NCBI RefSeq assembly: GCF_017357385.1
Contig: NZ_CP071633.1
Span: forward strand, 248,001 to 312,000
Length of the DNA stretch: 64,000 nucleotides
Direction: 5' to 3'
DNA from: Rhizobium sp. NZLR1
Lineage (GTDB): Bacteria; Pseudomonadota; Alphaproteobacteria; Rhizobiales; Rhizobiaceae
Below the pieces are notes generated by a model. The model was not told the DNA's origin and did not search any database. It worked only from the letters and a program-made list of their open reading frames with translations. The position numbers and the translations under genes are program-made. Below, one piece after another: positions 43,645 through 52,447 of this stretch; position 1 is the first letter of the stretch, and each line of letters starts with the position of its first letter.

Positions 43645-44847
43645 TCAGCGCATGTCCTTGCAGAACTGGGCTATGCGCGCGCAGCCTTCATCCAGTTTCT
43701 CCATGCTCGTGGCGTAGGAAATGCGGAAGAAGGGGCTCATTCCGTAAGCGGCGCCTTGCACGGTTGCGACATGATGCTCTTCCACCAGCCCCATAACGAA
43801 ATCGACGTCAGTCCCGATCTTTCGACCGCCTTTGCTGGTCTTGCCGATCAGCCCTGAAATGTTGGGATAGATGTAGAAGGCGCCTTCGGGCCGATGGCAG
43901 CGCAGCCCTTCCACTTCCGACAATTTGGCGAGCACGAAGTCGCGTCTTTCCTTGTAGATCGCCGCACGCTCCTTCAGCAGATCCTGAGGCCCGTCGAGCG
44001 CTGCGGTCGCAGCCGCCTGCGTCAATGTCGCGATGCCGCCGCCATTCTGGCCGTTGACGTTGCTGATGGCGGAGATCAGGTCTTTCGGTCCGGCGCAAAA
44101 GCCGAGCCGCCAGCCGGTCATCGCGTAAGCCTTGGAGACGCCGTTCATCGTCAGGACGCGATCGTACAGTCCGGGCTCGACCTCCGCGATCGTGCAGAAC
44201 TGGAAGTCGTCATAGACCAGGTGTTCGTAGATATCATCGGTCATGATCCAGACATCGGGATGGCGCAGCATGACCTCGGCGATGGCCGCCATCTCCGCCC
44301 GGGTGCAGGCTGCTCCTGTGGGATTATTCGGGAAATTCAGGAAGAGCCATTTGGTGCGCGGCGTGATTGCCGCTTCCAGATCCTCCGGACGCAGTTTGAA
44401 GCCGGTCTGCTCGTAGCAGGGGACCGCGACCGGGACGCCGCCGGCGAATTTGACGATGTCGGCATAGCTGACCCAGGAGGGTGTGGGAATGACCACCTCG
44501 TCACCCGGATTGCAGGTTGCCAGCATGGCATTGAAGATCACCTGCTTGCCGCCGGCCGAGACGACGATCTGGCTGGCATCGTAGTCGAGATTGTTGTCGC
44601 GCTTGAACTTCCTGATGATGGCTGACTTGAGGGCCGGCGTCCCGTCCATCGGCGGATATTTCGTATCGCCGGCAAGCGCCGCCGCATGGGCTGCCTCGAT
44701 CGCGTGTGCCGGAGTGGGGAAATCCGGCTCGCCGGATGAGAGGCTGACGACCTTGATCCCCTTGGCGGCCAATTCCCGGGCGCGCTGTGTCATGGCGGCG
44801 GATGCGGATATGGAGACGTTTTTCAGGCGATCCGATATGGCGGACAT
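43645..44847 (-). CDS. Class I/II PLP-dependent aminotransferase (aspartate aminotransferase-like)
   Basis: A 400-residue fold-type I aminotransferase. The Schiff-base lysine lies in NGVSKAYAMTGWRLGF, the PLP-contacting NFPNNPTGAACT loop and the C-terminal arginine in FFRISYATS are present. It resembles AspB-type rhizobial aminotransferases (glutamate/aspartate or aromatic donors). It lies 60 bp after PxpA on the same strand and is probably the last gene of the carboxylase/oxoprolinase operon, where glutamate produced from 5-oxoproline could be transaminated. Confidence 0.86.
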   Translation of the reverse strand: MSAISDRLKNVSISASAAMTQRARELAAKGIKVVSLSSGEPDFPTPAHAIEAAHAAALAGDTKYPPMDGTPALKSAIIRKFKRDNNLDYDASQIVVSAGGKQVIFNAMLATCNPGDEVVIPTPSWVSYADIVKFAGGVPVAVPCYEQTGFKLRPEDLEAAITPRTKWLFLNFPNNPTGAACTRAEMAAIAEVMLRHPDVWIMTDDIYEHLVYDDFQFCTIAEVEPGLYDRVLTMNGVSKAYAMTGWRLGFCAGPKDLISAISNVNGQNGGGIATLTQAAATAALDGPQDLLKERAAIYKERRDFVLAKLSEVEGLRCHRPEGAFYIYPNISGLIGKTSKGGRKIGTDVDFVMGLVEEHHVATVQGAAYGMSPFFRISYATSMEKLDEGCARIAQFCKDMR

Positions 44848-44907
44848 CACGATGGTCCTTCGATGAGATTTTGGAAGAAAGACCGCCCGCAGGCGATCAG
44901 GATTATG

Positions 44908-45675
44908 TCAGTCGGCGAGTTCGGCGGCCGGAGCGAGCGTGGCACCCGCGGCTTCGATCTCGCTTCGCACAATGCCGGCAAGCTCGAGGGCGCCGGGCGT
45001 GTCGCTGTGGACGAGAATGGAGCGCGCCGGCATGGTGATCACGGCGCCGTCGATCGTCTCGACGCTACCGTCGAGCAGGAATTTTCGGACGCGGGCGCGC
45101 ACCGCAGCTTCATCCTTGATCACGGCGCCGGGAAGCCCGCGCGCAACCAGCCTGCCGCCGGCGTCATAGGCCCGGTCGGCAAGGAATAGCGCCAATGTCT
45201 TCAGGCGCGCGCGTTTCGCCGCCTGCTCAATTCCGCTGCCCGATGTGACGAAGACGACGAGATTGGCGTCGACGGTGGCAATCGAGTCCATCATCAGGTC
45301 GGCGAGGACAGGATCGCGGTTGACCATATTGCCCATGGCCGCATGGAAGCTGATATGGGAGACAGCGACCCGCTCGCTTCTGGCGATCGCCATCAGTGCG
45401 CCGAGCTGATAGAGCATCTGCTGGCGAAGCTCGTCTGCCTGGAACGGTATTTCGCGTCGGCCGAAGCCCAGCCGATCGGGCAGGCCGGGATGGGCGCCGA
45501 TGCCGACACCGTTCAGTTTCGCAAGCCGCACCATGCGCCCCATCGTCTCGGGGTCGCCGCCGTGGAAGCCGCAGGCGATGTTGGCCGAGGAGACGATTTT
45601 CATCATCGCTTCGTCATCGCACAGCCGGTAAGGACCAAATCCTTCGCCCATGTCGGAATTCAGATCGATCTTCAT
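44908..45675 (-). CDS. pxpA: 5-oxoprolinase subunit PxpA (LamB/YcsF family)
   Basis: A 255-residue LamB/YcsF protein with the diagnostic N-terminus IDLNSDMGEGFGPY, then SANIACGFHGGDPETM, GIGAHPGLPDRLGFGRR and, late, ILVHSDTPGA. PxpA works with PxpB and PxpC in ATP-dependent opening of 5-oxo-L-proline to glutamate. Here the order is pxpB-pxpC-pxpA, all leftward, with pxpC ending 21 bp before this gene. Confidence 0.92.
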   Translation of the reverse strand: MKIDLNSDMGEGFGPYRLCDDEAMMKIVSSANIACGFHGGDPETMGRMVRLAKLNGVGIGAHPGLPDRLGFGRREIPFQADELRQQMLYQLGALMAIARSERVAVSHISFHAAMGNMVNRDPVLADLMMDSIATVDANLVVFVTSGSGIEQAAKRARLKTLALFLADRAYDAGGRLVARGLPGAVIKDEAAVRARVRKFLLDGSVETIDGAVITMPARSILVHSDTPGALELAGIVRSEIEAAGATLAPAAELAD

Positions 45676-45696
45676 CAGTTCCTCCTTTCGCCTCCC

Positions 45697-46692
45697 TTAA
45701 GCCATCGCCTTCAGGGCGCGCTTGACCATCCGGGATGTTTGCCTGACATCGTCGACATAGCGGGCGACGGCCTGTTCGACGGCGCGCGCTTCCGCATGCG
45801 TTGACCGGACGAACTTCAGGCGGGCGCCGATGCGGGCCTGCCCGAGCCGCCACAGATCGCAGTCGATCACGCCGGCAATCTTCGGATATCCGCCGGCGGT
45901 GTTGGCATCGCTCATCTGTACGATCGGTTCGCCGCCCGGCGGAACCTGGATCACGCCGGGCACGACGCCATGGGAGCGCATTTCGATGGATGCGGTCGGC
46001 GTGATCGGCTCGCCGGACAGGCGGTAGCCCGTCCGGTCGCTGCGGGAGGAAATCCTCCAGGTCTGGCTCCAGAAGGCTTCGCCGTCGCCGGCGAAAAGAT
46101 CGTGCTCGCCGGCAGGCAGAGCACGGATTGGCAAGGCGCCGTCGATAGGAGCCGGAAAGACTTCACGTAGCGCCACCGCGGGCTCGACGACGGCGAGACC
46201 CGAGGCGGGCAGCATGGCGATCTCCGCATCCTCGCCGACCGCGATCCGATCGCCCTTCGTCAGAGGCCGGCCGGCATTGCCGCCGAAACCGCCGCGCAGC
46301 GACGTGCTCCGCGACCCCATGACGACTGGGATATCCAGCCCTCCTCCGACCGAAATATAGGAGCGCGCGAGCCTCGGGGGCTGCTTCAATTCAAGGACCT
46401 GTCCGGGCTCTGCCGTATAGGCGCACCATGGAAGCAGTTCCGATCCATCGAGATGCGGACCGCCGTCGGCCCCGGTCACGACAAAGACGGTGCGACGCTC
46501 GAAACATAGGCTGAACGGGAAGGTCTGCACCTCGATCACGGCCGCATTCTCATCATTGCCGACGAGAATGTTGCCGATCCTGACCGCAAGCGGGTCCATG
46601 GCGCCGCTCGCCGATACGCCGATGTCGCGATAGCCGGAACGCCCGAGATCCTGCGCCGTGTTGAACGGGCCGGTTTCCAAGATCTCGATCAT
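45697..46692 (-). CDS. pxpC: 5-oxoprolinase subunit PxpC (KipA/AHS2 domain)
   Basis: A 331-residue AHS2-domain protein, homologous to the second carboxyltransferase half of urea carboxylase. Marks are GRSGYRDIGVSASGAMDPLA near the N-terminus, YISVGGGLDIPVVMGSRST, and SHGVVPGVIQVPPGGEPIVQMSD-type sequence (in part). It overlaps pxpB by four bases. In the PxpABC complex it forms the PxpBC subcomplex. Its company of a biotin carboxylase is notable (see findings). Confidence 0.9.
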   Translation of the reverse strand: MIEILETGPFNTAQDLGRSGYRDIGVSASGAMDPLAVRIGNILVGNDENAAVIEVQTFPFSLCFERRTVFVVTGADGGPHLDGSELLPWCAYTAEPGQVLELKQPPRLARSYISVGGGLDIPVVMGSRSTSLRGGFGGNAGRPLTKGDRIAVGEDAEIAMLPASGLAVVEPAVALREVFPAPIDGALPIRALPAGEHDLFAGDGEAFWSQTWRISSRSDRTGYRLSGEPITPTASIEMRSHGVVPGVIQVPPGGEPIVQMSDANTAGGYPKIAGVIDCDLWRLGQARIGARLKFVRSTHAEARAVEQAVARYVDDVRQTSRMVKRALKAMA

Positions 46693-47408
46693 AGTTCGAT
46701 CCTTGCCGGCAGGAACCGCACCGTATCTCCCGGCGCCATCATGGCGGGGGTCGGCGAGGTTGGGTCGAACATCTGCAGTGATGCGAAGCCGATGGAATTC
46801 CAGCCATTAGGACCGGTCAGCATGGCGACGCCGGTCTGCATGCCGCCGATGGTCACGCAGCCCTTCGGCATCTTCAGCGACGGCACGGTCTTTCGCGGCA
46901 TATAGATGCGCGGATCGAGGCCATGCAGATAGCCGAAACCGGGCGCGCTGCCCAGGGCGAAGACACGGTAGGTCGCTTCATGATGGATGCGGACGACTTC
47001 GTGGTCGCTCAAGCCGGAGAGATCGCAAAGGGCGGGAAGATCCGTCGCATGTTCGCCGCCGTAAGTGACGGGGATCTCGATAGTGTTGCCATCGAGATCG
47101 ATGCTCTGCGCATTCTCCCATGCCTCCAGCAGCCGGGTGACCACTGCATCGGGGTCTTCGGGCGTCTCCTTGAAGATCACCAGCAGGTTGGTCATCCCGG
47201 GAATGTTTTCGGCAAGATCCGTCCAACCCTTCACCGTCTGGGACAGGGCCCAGATCCGCCGCTGCGCGATGAGGTCGAACTCGCCTGGCGCCTCGAGCAG
47301 GAAGGATCTGGCCCCGATCGAGGAAACCCGTGCCCGGCTTTGGGTGGCCGGAACGATTTCGCGCTGCGCTGCATGTCTGGATGCATGTCGGGTTGTCGTG
47401 ACGATCAT
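46689..47408 (-). CDS. pxpB: 5-oxoprolinase subunit PxpB (KipI/AHS1 domain)
   Basis: A 239-residue AHS1-domain protein: YGGEHATDLPALCDLSGL, LGSAPGFGYLHGLDPRI and the C-terminal GVAMLTGPNGWNSIG match the family (KipI/DUR1 middle part). It carries an N-terminal extension of about 20 arginine-rich residues. It overlaps the BCCP-like gene and pxpC by ATGA at both ends. Confidence 0.9.
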   Translation of the reverse strand: MIVTTTRHASRHAAQREIVPATQSRARVSSIGARSFLLEAPGEFDLIAQRRIWALSQTVKGWTDLAENIPGMTNLLVIFKETPEDPDAVVTRLLEAWENAQSIDLDGNTIEIPVTYGGEHATDLPALCDLSGLSDHEVVRIHHEATYRVFALGSAPGFGYLHGLDPRIYMPRKTVPSLKMPKGCVTIGGMQTGVAMLTGPNGWNSIGFASLQMFDPTSPTPAMMAPGDTVRFLPARIEL

Positions 47409-47830
47409 GATGGCAGCTCGATTTCGAACAGAGGATCGCCGAAGCCGACCAATGCGCCGGACTCAGCGAGCTCTTTGGACAAAACACCGGAATAGCCGGC
47501 GCGAAGGGGAAGCAGCACATGCCCTATCCTGACGAAGCCGAGGATATCCGCATCGGATACGGAGCGCGGCAAAGTTTGGGGCAGGACGGCGGCGGCCGGA
47601 TGTTCGGCGCAGAAATGTCCTGCGATCGGCGCCTTCACGATGACAGGTGCGTGGCCTGGAGCGCGGGGTGTAGCTTCTTGTACGCCGATCCGGGCGCCGC
47701 CCTCCCCTGAAATGAGAATGCGAAGCTGTCCGCCCGGCCGGGAGATTTCGAGACCGTCCACGCCGGCAGCCGTCAGTGCGTCGGTGAGGAATGCAATGGT
47801 TGTGGGATCGCTGAAATCGATTGCGCTCAT
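47405..47830 (-). CDS. BCCP-like protein lacking the biotinyl lysine
   Basis: A 141-residue protein with the size and two-part layout of acetyl-CoA-carboxylase BCCP: an N-terminal half, the strand VKAPIAGHF (like VKAPVFGVL of the neighbour at 49221), and a C-terminal half-barrel ending GDPLFEIEL. Aligned without gaps to the neighbouring BCCP, its RIGHVL stands where that protein has EAMKVF, so H104 replaces the lysine that carries biotin. It cannot be biotinylated there. It overlaps accC-like and pxpB genes by ATGA. A structural or regulatory role in the carboxylase assembly is a guess. Confidence 0.75.
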   Translation of the reverse strand: MSAIDFSDPTTIAFLTDALTAAGVDGLEISRPGGQLRILISGEGGARIGVQEATPRAPGHAPVIVKAPIAGHFCAEHPAAAVLPQTLPRSVSDADILGFVRIGHVLLPLRAGYSGVLSKELAESGALVGFGDPLFEIELPS

Positions 47831-49221
47831 GCCGCGGCCCTCCGCAGCTTCAGCCATTGCTCGAGGTAGTGGATATCGGTCTCGCCGCGTGCGAATGCAT
47901 GATCCTCGAAAAGCGCGCGCAGGAAGGGAATATTGGTGGCGATACCTTCGATCTCGGTGCCGGCAAGCGCCTCGCACATTCTGGCCATCGCTTTCGCCCG
48001 TGTCGGCGCGTGGACGATCAGCTTGGCGATCAGCGAATCGTAATAGGGCGAAACCTTGTAGCCGGGATGAATATGCGTATCGACGCGGATGCCTGGCCCC
48101 TCAGGCAAAACCAGATGGGTGACGACGCCTGCCGATGGCAGGAAAGTGTCAGGATCCTCGGCGTTGATGCGGCATTCGAAAGAGTGACCTTCGCAGGTCA
48201 CATCGCTCTGCGCGAGGTTCAGAATATCACCTTGCGCCGCCTTTATCTGTGCCTGGACGATATCGACCCCGGTCGTCATCTCGGTGACGGGATGCTCGAC
48301 CTGAAGCCGCGTGTTCATCTCGATGAAATAGAAAGCGCCGTCCTCATAGAGGAATTCGAAGGTGCCGACGCCACGGTAGCCGATCTGGCGGCAGGCCTGG
48401 ACGCAAGCCATGCCGATCGGCTGAATGATATCGGGCGCGATCCCAGGCGCCGGCGCCTCTTCCACCACTTTCTGATGGCGGCGCTGCATCGAGCAATCCC
48501 GGTGACCCAGCCACACGGCATTGCCGTGATCGTCGCAAAGAACCTGGATCTCGATGTGGCGCGGATGCTGGAGGAATTTCTCCATGTAGAGCGAGGGTGA
48601 GCCAAAGGCCTTGCGGGCCTCTTCCCGGGTCAGCGCGATCGCTTCATGCAACTGGTCGGCCTCTAGCACGACGCGCATGCCGCGTCCGCCGCCGCCGCCT
48701 GACGCCTTGACGATGACCGGATAGCCGATTTCCAGCGCGATGCGCACGATCGAAGCCGGGTCGTCGGGCAGCGCGCTATCGGGACCGGGAACGCAAGGCA
48801 CGCCGGCTGCCATCATCGCCCGCTTTGCCGCAATCTTGTCGCCCATTGTCGCGATCGATGATGCCGTCGGACCGATGAAGACCAGCCCGGCCTTTTCGAC
48901 CACGTCGGAGAATGCGGCGTTTTCCGACAGAAAACCGTAACCGGGATGAATGGCGCCGGCACCGGTCAGGCGTGCGGCGAGAAGAATGGCATCCTGATTG
49001 AGATAGCTCTTGGCCGCAGTCGATGGGCCGATGCAGAGAAAACTGTCTGCGGTCTTGATATAAGGCGCTTGCCTGTCCGCCTCAGAGCAGATGGCGACCG
49101 TCTTGAGGCCTAATTCGCGGCAGGCGCGCTGAATCCGGGCGGCGATCTCGCCGCGATTGGCAATGAGGACGGTATCGAAACGGCGGCTTGAAGCAGCGGA
49201 TTGTTCTAACGTTCCCGGCAT
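47827..49221 (-). CDS. accC: Biotin carboxylase (AccC-like)
   Basis: A 464-residue biotin carboxylase with the three expected domains: N-terminal LIANRGEIAARIQRACRELG, ATP-grasp with KASGGGGGRGMRVV, and the catalytic EMNTRLQVEHPVTEMTTGVD region. It carboxylates biotin on a BCCP using ATP and bicarbonate. Unlike a housekeeping accBC pair it is locked by overlaps into an operon with pxpB, pxpC and pxpA, so it is probably dedicated to that system and not to fatty-acid synthesis. Confidence 0.88.
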   Translation of the reverse strand: MPGTLEQSAASSRRFDTVLIANRGEIAARIQRACRELGLKTVAICSEADRQAPYIKTADSFLCIGPSTAAKSYLNQDAILLAARLTGAGAIHPGYGFLSENAAFSDVVEKAGLVFIGPTASSIATMGDKIAAKRAMMAAGVPCVPGPDSALPDDPASIVRIALEIGYPVIVKASGGGGGRGMRVVLEADQLHEAIALTREEARKAFGSPSLYMEKFLQHPRHIEIQVLCDDHGNAVWLGHRDCSMQRRHQKVVEEAPAPGIAPDIIQPIGMACVQACRQIGYRGVGTFEFLYEDGAFYFIEMNTRLQVEHPVTEMTTGVDIVQAQIKAAQGDILNLAQSDVTCEGHSFECRINAEDPDTFLPSAGVVTHLVLPEGPGIRVDTHIHPGYKVSPYYDSLIAKLIVHAPTRAKAMARMCEALAGTEIEGIATNIPFLRALFEDHAFARGETDIHYLEQWLKLRRAAA

Positions 49222-49652
49222 CAGGCGATCTCCGCCAGCAGGTCGCCGGTCTCGACCTCACCATTGTCGATATCGGTCAGCTGCGTGATGCGCCCGGACC
49301 GCGGTGCCGTGATCGTGTTGAAGACCTTCATTGCCTCTATGATGAAGAGGGTCTGCCCCTCCTCCACCACGTCACCGATTGCGACGAATGGCGGCTCGCC
49401 AGGCGCCGGAGCCCGATGCAGAACGCCGAAGACGGGCGCCTTCACCACATGGGAGGTTTTCTCGACGCTCGAAGGCGCATGGGAGACAGGACTTGTCGCC
49501 GATTCCGGCTTTTGCGACGGCTCGGCAACAGCTGCCGCTCCCGGCGACGTGCGGAAAATCCGAACCGTCACGTCCTTTTGCGTCACGGTCAGCTCGGTAA
49601 TGTTCGATCGTCCGACAAAGTCGATCAGCGTCTTGATCTTCGAGAGGTCCAT
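49221..49652 (-). CDS. accB: Biotin carboxyl carrier protein (AccB-like)
   Basis: A 143-residue BCCP: N-terminal MDLSKIKTLIDFVGRSNI, a proline/serine linker, then the biotinyl domain with K109 in IEAMKVFN, the biotinylation site. Its stop and the accC start share one base (TGATG). It is the first gene of the operon and presumably shuttles carboxybiotin between the carboxylase and the PxpB/PxpC-type partner. Confidence 0.9.
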   Translation of the reverse strand: MDLSKIKTLIDFVGRSNITELTVTQKDVTVRIFRTSPGAAAVAEPSQKPESATSPVSHAPSSVEKTSHVVKAPVFGVLHRAPAPGEPPFVAIGDVVEEGQTLFIIEAMKVFNTITAPRSGRITQLTDIDNGEVETGDLLAEIA

Positions 49653-49971
49653 GGGCGTGCTCGGAATTTCAGAATTCCACCGCGCATAGCTGAAGTCTCA
49701 GATCGCCCGGCGTTATGATTTTCGTAGCACGACGTATGGCCTGATGGGGTCAGACGAAGTTTTGATGGAGCGCAATCCGCGCCTATGGGGAGATATCGCC
49801 GAATGCCCCCGATGGCAGCCGGCGCCGGCGAGATGAATCGAAACCGTGGAAGAGCAATGCGGTTTTGGAAACGGCTCGCGTGCCTATCTGTTGCAGGTCG
49901 GTCGGAAGCGCCTGACGAACGACCTCCAACCCTTTGGACCTCAACCCGTAATTGACAAAGTGACCGCGACG
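49653..49971. other. Intergenic region before the carboxylase operon
   Basis: About 320 bp between the metalloprotease cassette (ending leftward at 49972) and the BCCP start. It should contain the carboxylase-operon promoter. A plus-strand frame at 49846-50097 has no coding character. I see no convincing operator or terminator. Confidence 0.35.
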
Positions 49972-50352
49972 TCAGACGAGTTTGAACGTTTTTCGTGCCG
50001 CTTCGAACTTACCGTTCATATCATCCAGTTTTATAGCAACCCAAAATTCTGTTTTTTCGTCGAACGGGCCGGCGTCAAGCTCCGGTTTAACAATTAACGA
50101 CAACACTTTATCTGTGCTTGTACCAGAAGTGTCAGTATCGATTTTGATTTTATATTTGTCTTTCTGCTTCTCGTCGTAGCCATTTGGGTTTGAAACGTCA
50201 TCACTGCCGTCTTCTTGCGTAGATATATAAACGTATATCTTGTTGCTGAGGCCGGAGCCTATGATCTTGAATGGGGTTCGAACAAGTAACGGAGCAACAA
50301 CAATCTCCGGCTCAAGGCGCACGATTTTAACTTTAGGGTTCACGATGGCCAT
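49972..50352 (-). CDS. Hypothetical beta-rich protein, third gene of the metalloprotease cassette
   Basis: A 126-residue protein that I do not recognise. It has no signal peptide or membrane helix. Alternating hydrophobic strands (VKIVRLEPEIVVAPLLV, KIYVYISTQEDG, KVLSLIVKPEL, FWVAIKLDDMNGKF) around a lysine/aspartate-rich loop suggest an immunoglobulin-like beta sandwich. It has a strong ribosome site (GGGAGGATCAT). Its base composition is clearly AT-richer than its surroundings, suggesting acquisition. It lies 32 bp after the SRSGG-repeat gene. Confidence 0.65.
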   Translation of the reverse strand: MAIVNPKVKIVRLEPEIVVAPLLVRTPFKIIGSGLSNKIYVYISTQEDGSDDVSNPNGYDEKQKDKYKIKIDTDTSGTSTDKVLSLIVKPELDAGPFDEKTEFWVAIKLDDMNGKFEAARKTFKLV

Positions 50353-50384
50353 ATGATCCTCCCTAGTCCGTCCTTATACTGGGT

Positions 50385-50990
50385 TTAGTCGTTATCGCTC
50401 GATCTGCGAGGGATGAACCCGCCCGATCTTGACATCACGCCACCAGAGCGGGACAGGGCACCGCCCGATCTGGACATTACGCCGCTCGCCATTCCCCGGG
50501 GATCAGTTGAAACCTCGGCCGACAGCAGGATTTGCTCAAGGGTCCCTGTTTCGGCATCGAGCCTCATTGAGACATCGCCTTTGTCATAAATCCAGACCCT
50601 CATGTCCTTAGCGAGTGCCACGAATTGGGAACCAAGGCCGGTTCGTGCACTCGAACCAGGGGACCGATACAATCTGTCATACTCGATATCACCCGCCACG
50701 TTCCTCGGGGGCGGATCTTCTGGATCGGCTCCAGGACCGTGGACGACGAAGATGGCTGGTCGACCAAGTTCAATGAACGCTCCCTCAAAGGAGAAAGCAA
50801 AGATTCGCGCCAGAACCGCGTCGGCTGCACCAAGCTGGTCCCTCAGGAAATTATTTCTTCCTGCAATTGGTACACTTAGATTCTGATAAATGGGTCCACC
50901 TCTGAGAATCAGATCACTCAGTGGGCGCCCGAACAGATGTATCGCTGATAGGCCGAGTAAGGTTTCATTGTCTGCCACTTCTGCCTCCAT
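50385..50990 (-). CDS. Hypothetical protein with C-terminal SRSGG repeats
   Basis: A 201-residue protein without recognised family, signal peptide or membrane helix. The first 165 residues look globular, with a strand-rich middle (AFIELGRPAIFVVHGPG, MRVWIYDKGDVSMRLD). The tail holds three SRSGG units with a seven-residue period at 173-177, 180-184 and 187-191, then FIPRRSSDND. It starts 8 bp after the metalloprotease gene, so the two are coupled. It might be substrate, inhibitor or partner of the protease; nothing in the sequence decides. Confidence 0.65.
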   Translation of the reverse strand: MEAEVADNETLLGLSAIHLFGRPLSDLILRGGPIYQNLSVPIAGRNNFLRDQLGAADAVLARIFAFSFEGAFIELGRPAIFVVHGPGADPEDPPPRNVAGDIEYDRLYRSPGSSARTGLGSQFVALAKDMRVWIYDKGDVSMRLDAETGTLEQILLSAEVSTDPRGMASGVMSRSGGALSRSGGVMSRSGGFIPRRSSDND

Positions 50991-50998
50991 CTACCGGA

Positions 50999-52330
50999 TT
51001 ATTGACTGCTCATTGATCTCGACAGCAGGACTGTCTCGCGAAAGGTCATCTTCGGAAGCTCCAGATAATCAATCGGCAGCAACGTCCGCGCAGAGTGGAC
51101 GTGACTGTGATGCTCGCCGCCTTTGAGGTGCGGGCCAGCGTGCACTTCACCGATCGCCCGTCGCCTGAAGTTTCTACTGATGATCCGTGCGAACTGACCG
51201 CCACTTTCGTCCTGATCGATCGCAAGCATCGTTCGCGCGACGTCGCCGTAGTCGAGAAAGTCGGGAGCGAGAGTCCACAAGGTTTTCGCCAGATACGTCC
51301 CGACGATATCGCGTGCGTCGAGCAGTGCTTCGACAAAACCATCCGAGTCCTGCGCGAAAGCGCGGTCGAAAGCATGCTGCACCGGCGCCTCGGCAGCCGG
51401 ATCGAACTCGGCAATATCTGCGAGGTCTTCAACCGCATGCGAGATCAAGCCGCGCGCCACGAGGCTCTCATGAAAGATGTCGACGAGGATGTCGAATATG
51501 GCGCCGGTGAGGGGTTGCGAGAGTTCGTGCTCGTCCTTCCACCCACGCGCGAACTCAGCCATCGTTCGTTTGTTGTTTGCCGACCGTATCTGGCGATGCG
51601 GCGAAAATTCCGAAAAGCGTGACAGGCGGTTTGCACGGTAGAGGTTACCGCGCGTCTCCACGAGAACATTGTCTATCACGGAGGGAAAATGCATGGCCGC
51701 GATCAGCGACACGCAGTCGGAGAAGGCCTCCTGGAAGCCAAGATATTCAGGGTACTCAGTTCCGGGACGCGGCACGCCAAGCACACTGAAGATGATCGCG
51801 TGACCCACCTCGTGGGCGATGACGTCGAAATCCAGGCTGAAGGGAAGGATGTTTCCATCCTTCTCGAACTGGCTGCCGACTTCGAGGAAGCCATAGCCGT
51901 ACTGGGCATTGTCCCATTGCGGCAAAATGGAGATTTCCAGACGGTCATAATGATCACGAAAATGCCAGGTGAGCGGCTGGCCGAGATAGCGCTCCCACAC
52001 ATCCAGCGTGAATCGCACGCATCCAAAAACATGCGCGGCTTCGAAGCCAGCCATCGAAGGTCGGAGATAGTTGAAATTGCCGCACGGGTCGGGAGTGGCG
52101 GGCGCGAGGATTTTCCCGGTCCAGGGCGGCAGATAGATGTACGGCGTTCCGAGCGGTCCGCGGTTTAAACCGTAAGGACCGGTCTTGCCGACCGGCTCCA
52201 CCACGAACATGCGATCGTCGGCTGGGCCAGCTGTCAGGCTACCCAACGGAGACGAAACTTCGACAATCTCGGGCTTGGACCGAGCATCTTCAAATGGAGG
52301 CTGTACAAAAAGCCTGAACCGGGTGCCCAT
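50999..52330 (-). CDS. Gluzincin zinc metalloprotease of unknown family
   Basis: A 443-residue protein with HEVGH at 173-177 and a downstream QEAFSD glutamate at E201, the HExxH...E geometry of thermolysin-like gluzincins. The LDFDVIAHEVGHAIIFSVLG helix and the EAFSDCVSLIAA helix are clear. There is no signal peptide, propeptide or membrane helix, so the enzyme appears cytoplasmic or non-classically exported. A GAGGGGGAGC ribosome site precedes the ATG. It leads the three-gene cassette. Protease chemistry is well supported; the substrate is unknown. Confidence 0.75.
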   Translation of the reverse strand: MGTRFRLFVQPPFEDARSKPEIVEVSSPLGSLTAGPADDRMFVVEPVGKTGPYGLNRGPLGTPYIYLPPWTGKILAPATPDPCGNFNYLRPSMAGFEAAHVFGCVRFTLDVWERYLGQPLTWHFRDHYDRLEISILPQWDNAQYGYGFLEVGSQFEKDGNILPFSLDFDVIAHEVGHAIIFSVLGVPRPGTEYPEYLGFQEAFSDCVSLIAAMHFPSVIDNVLVETRGNLYRANRLSRFSEFSPHRQIRSANNKRTMAEFARGWKDEHELSQPLTGAIFDILVDIFHESLVARGLISHAVEDLADIAEFDPAAEAPVQHAFDRAFAQDSDGFVEALLDARDIVGTYLAKTLWTLAPDFLDYGDVARTMLAIDQDESGGQFARIISRNFRRRAIGEVHAGPHLKGGEHHSHVHSARTLLPIDYLELPKMTFRETVLLSRSMSSQ

Positions 52331-52447
52331 CCGCTCCCCCTCAAAAGACTTTTATGATTGCCAGTTTAAGTTGACGATCGGCGCTCGCAAGAATTTTAGC
52401 AAGTAATAAAATAGAATTAGAACTAGCCTTCCAAGGTGTACGAGGCG

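Noticed and set aside
49846..50097. An 83-codon plus-strand frame between cassette and carboxylase operon
   Set aside because: Most of it is antisense to the 49972-50352 gene, and no ribosome site is seen.
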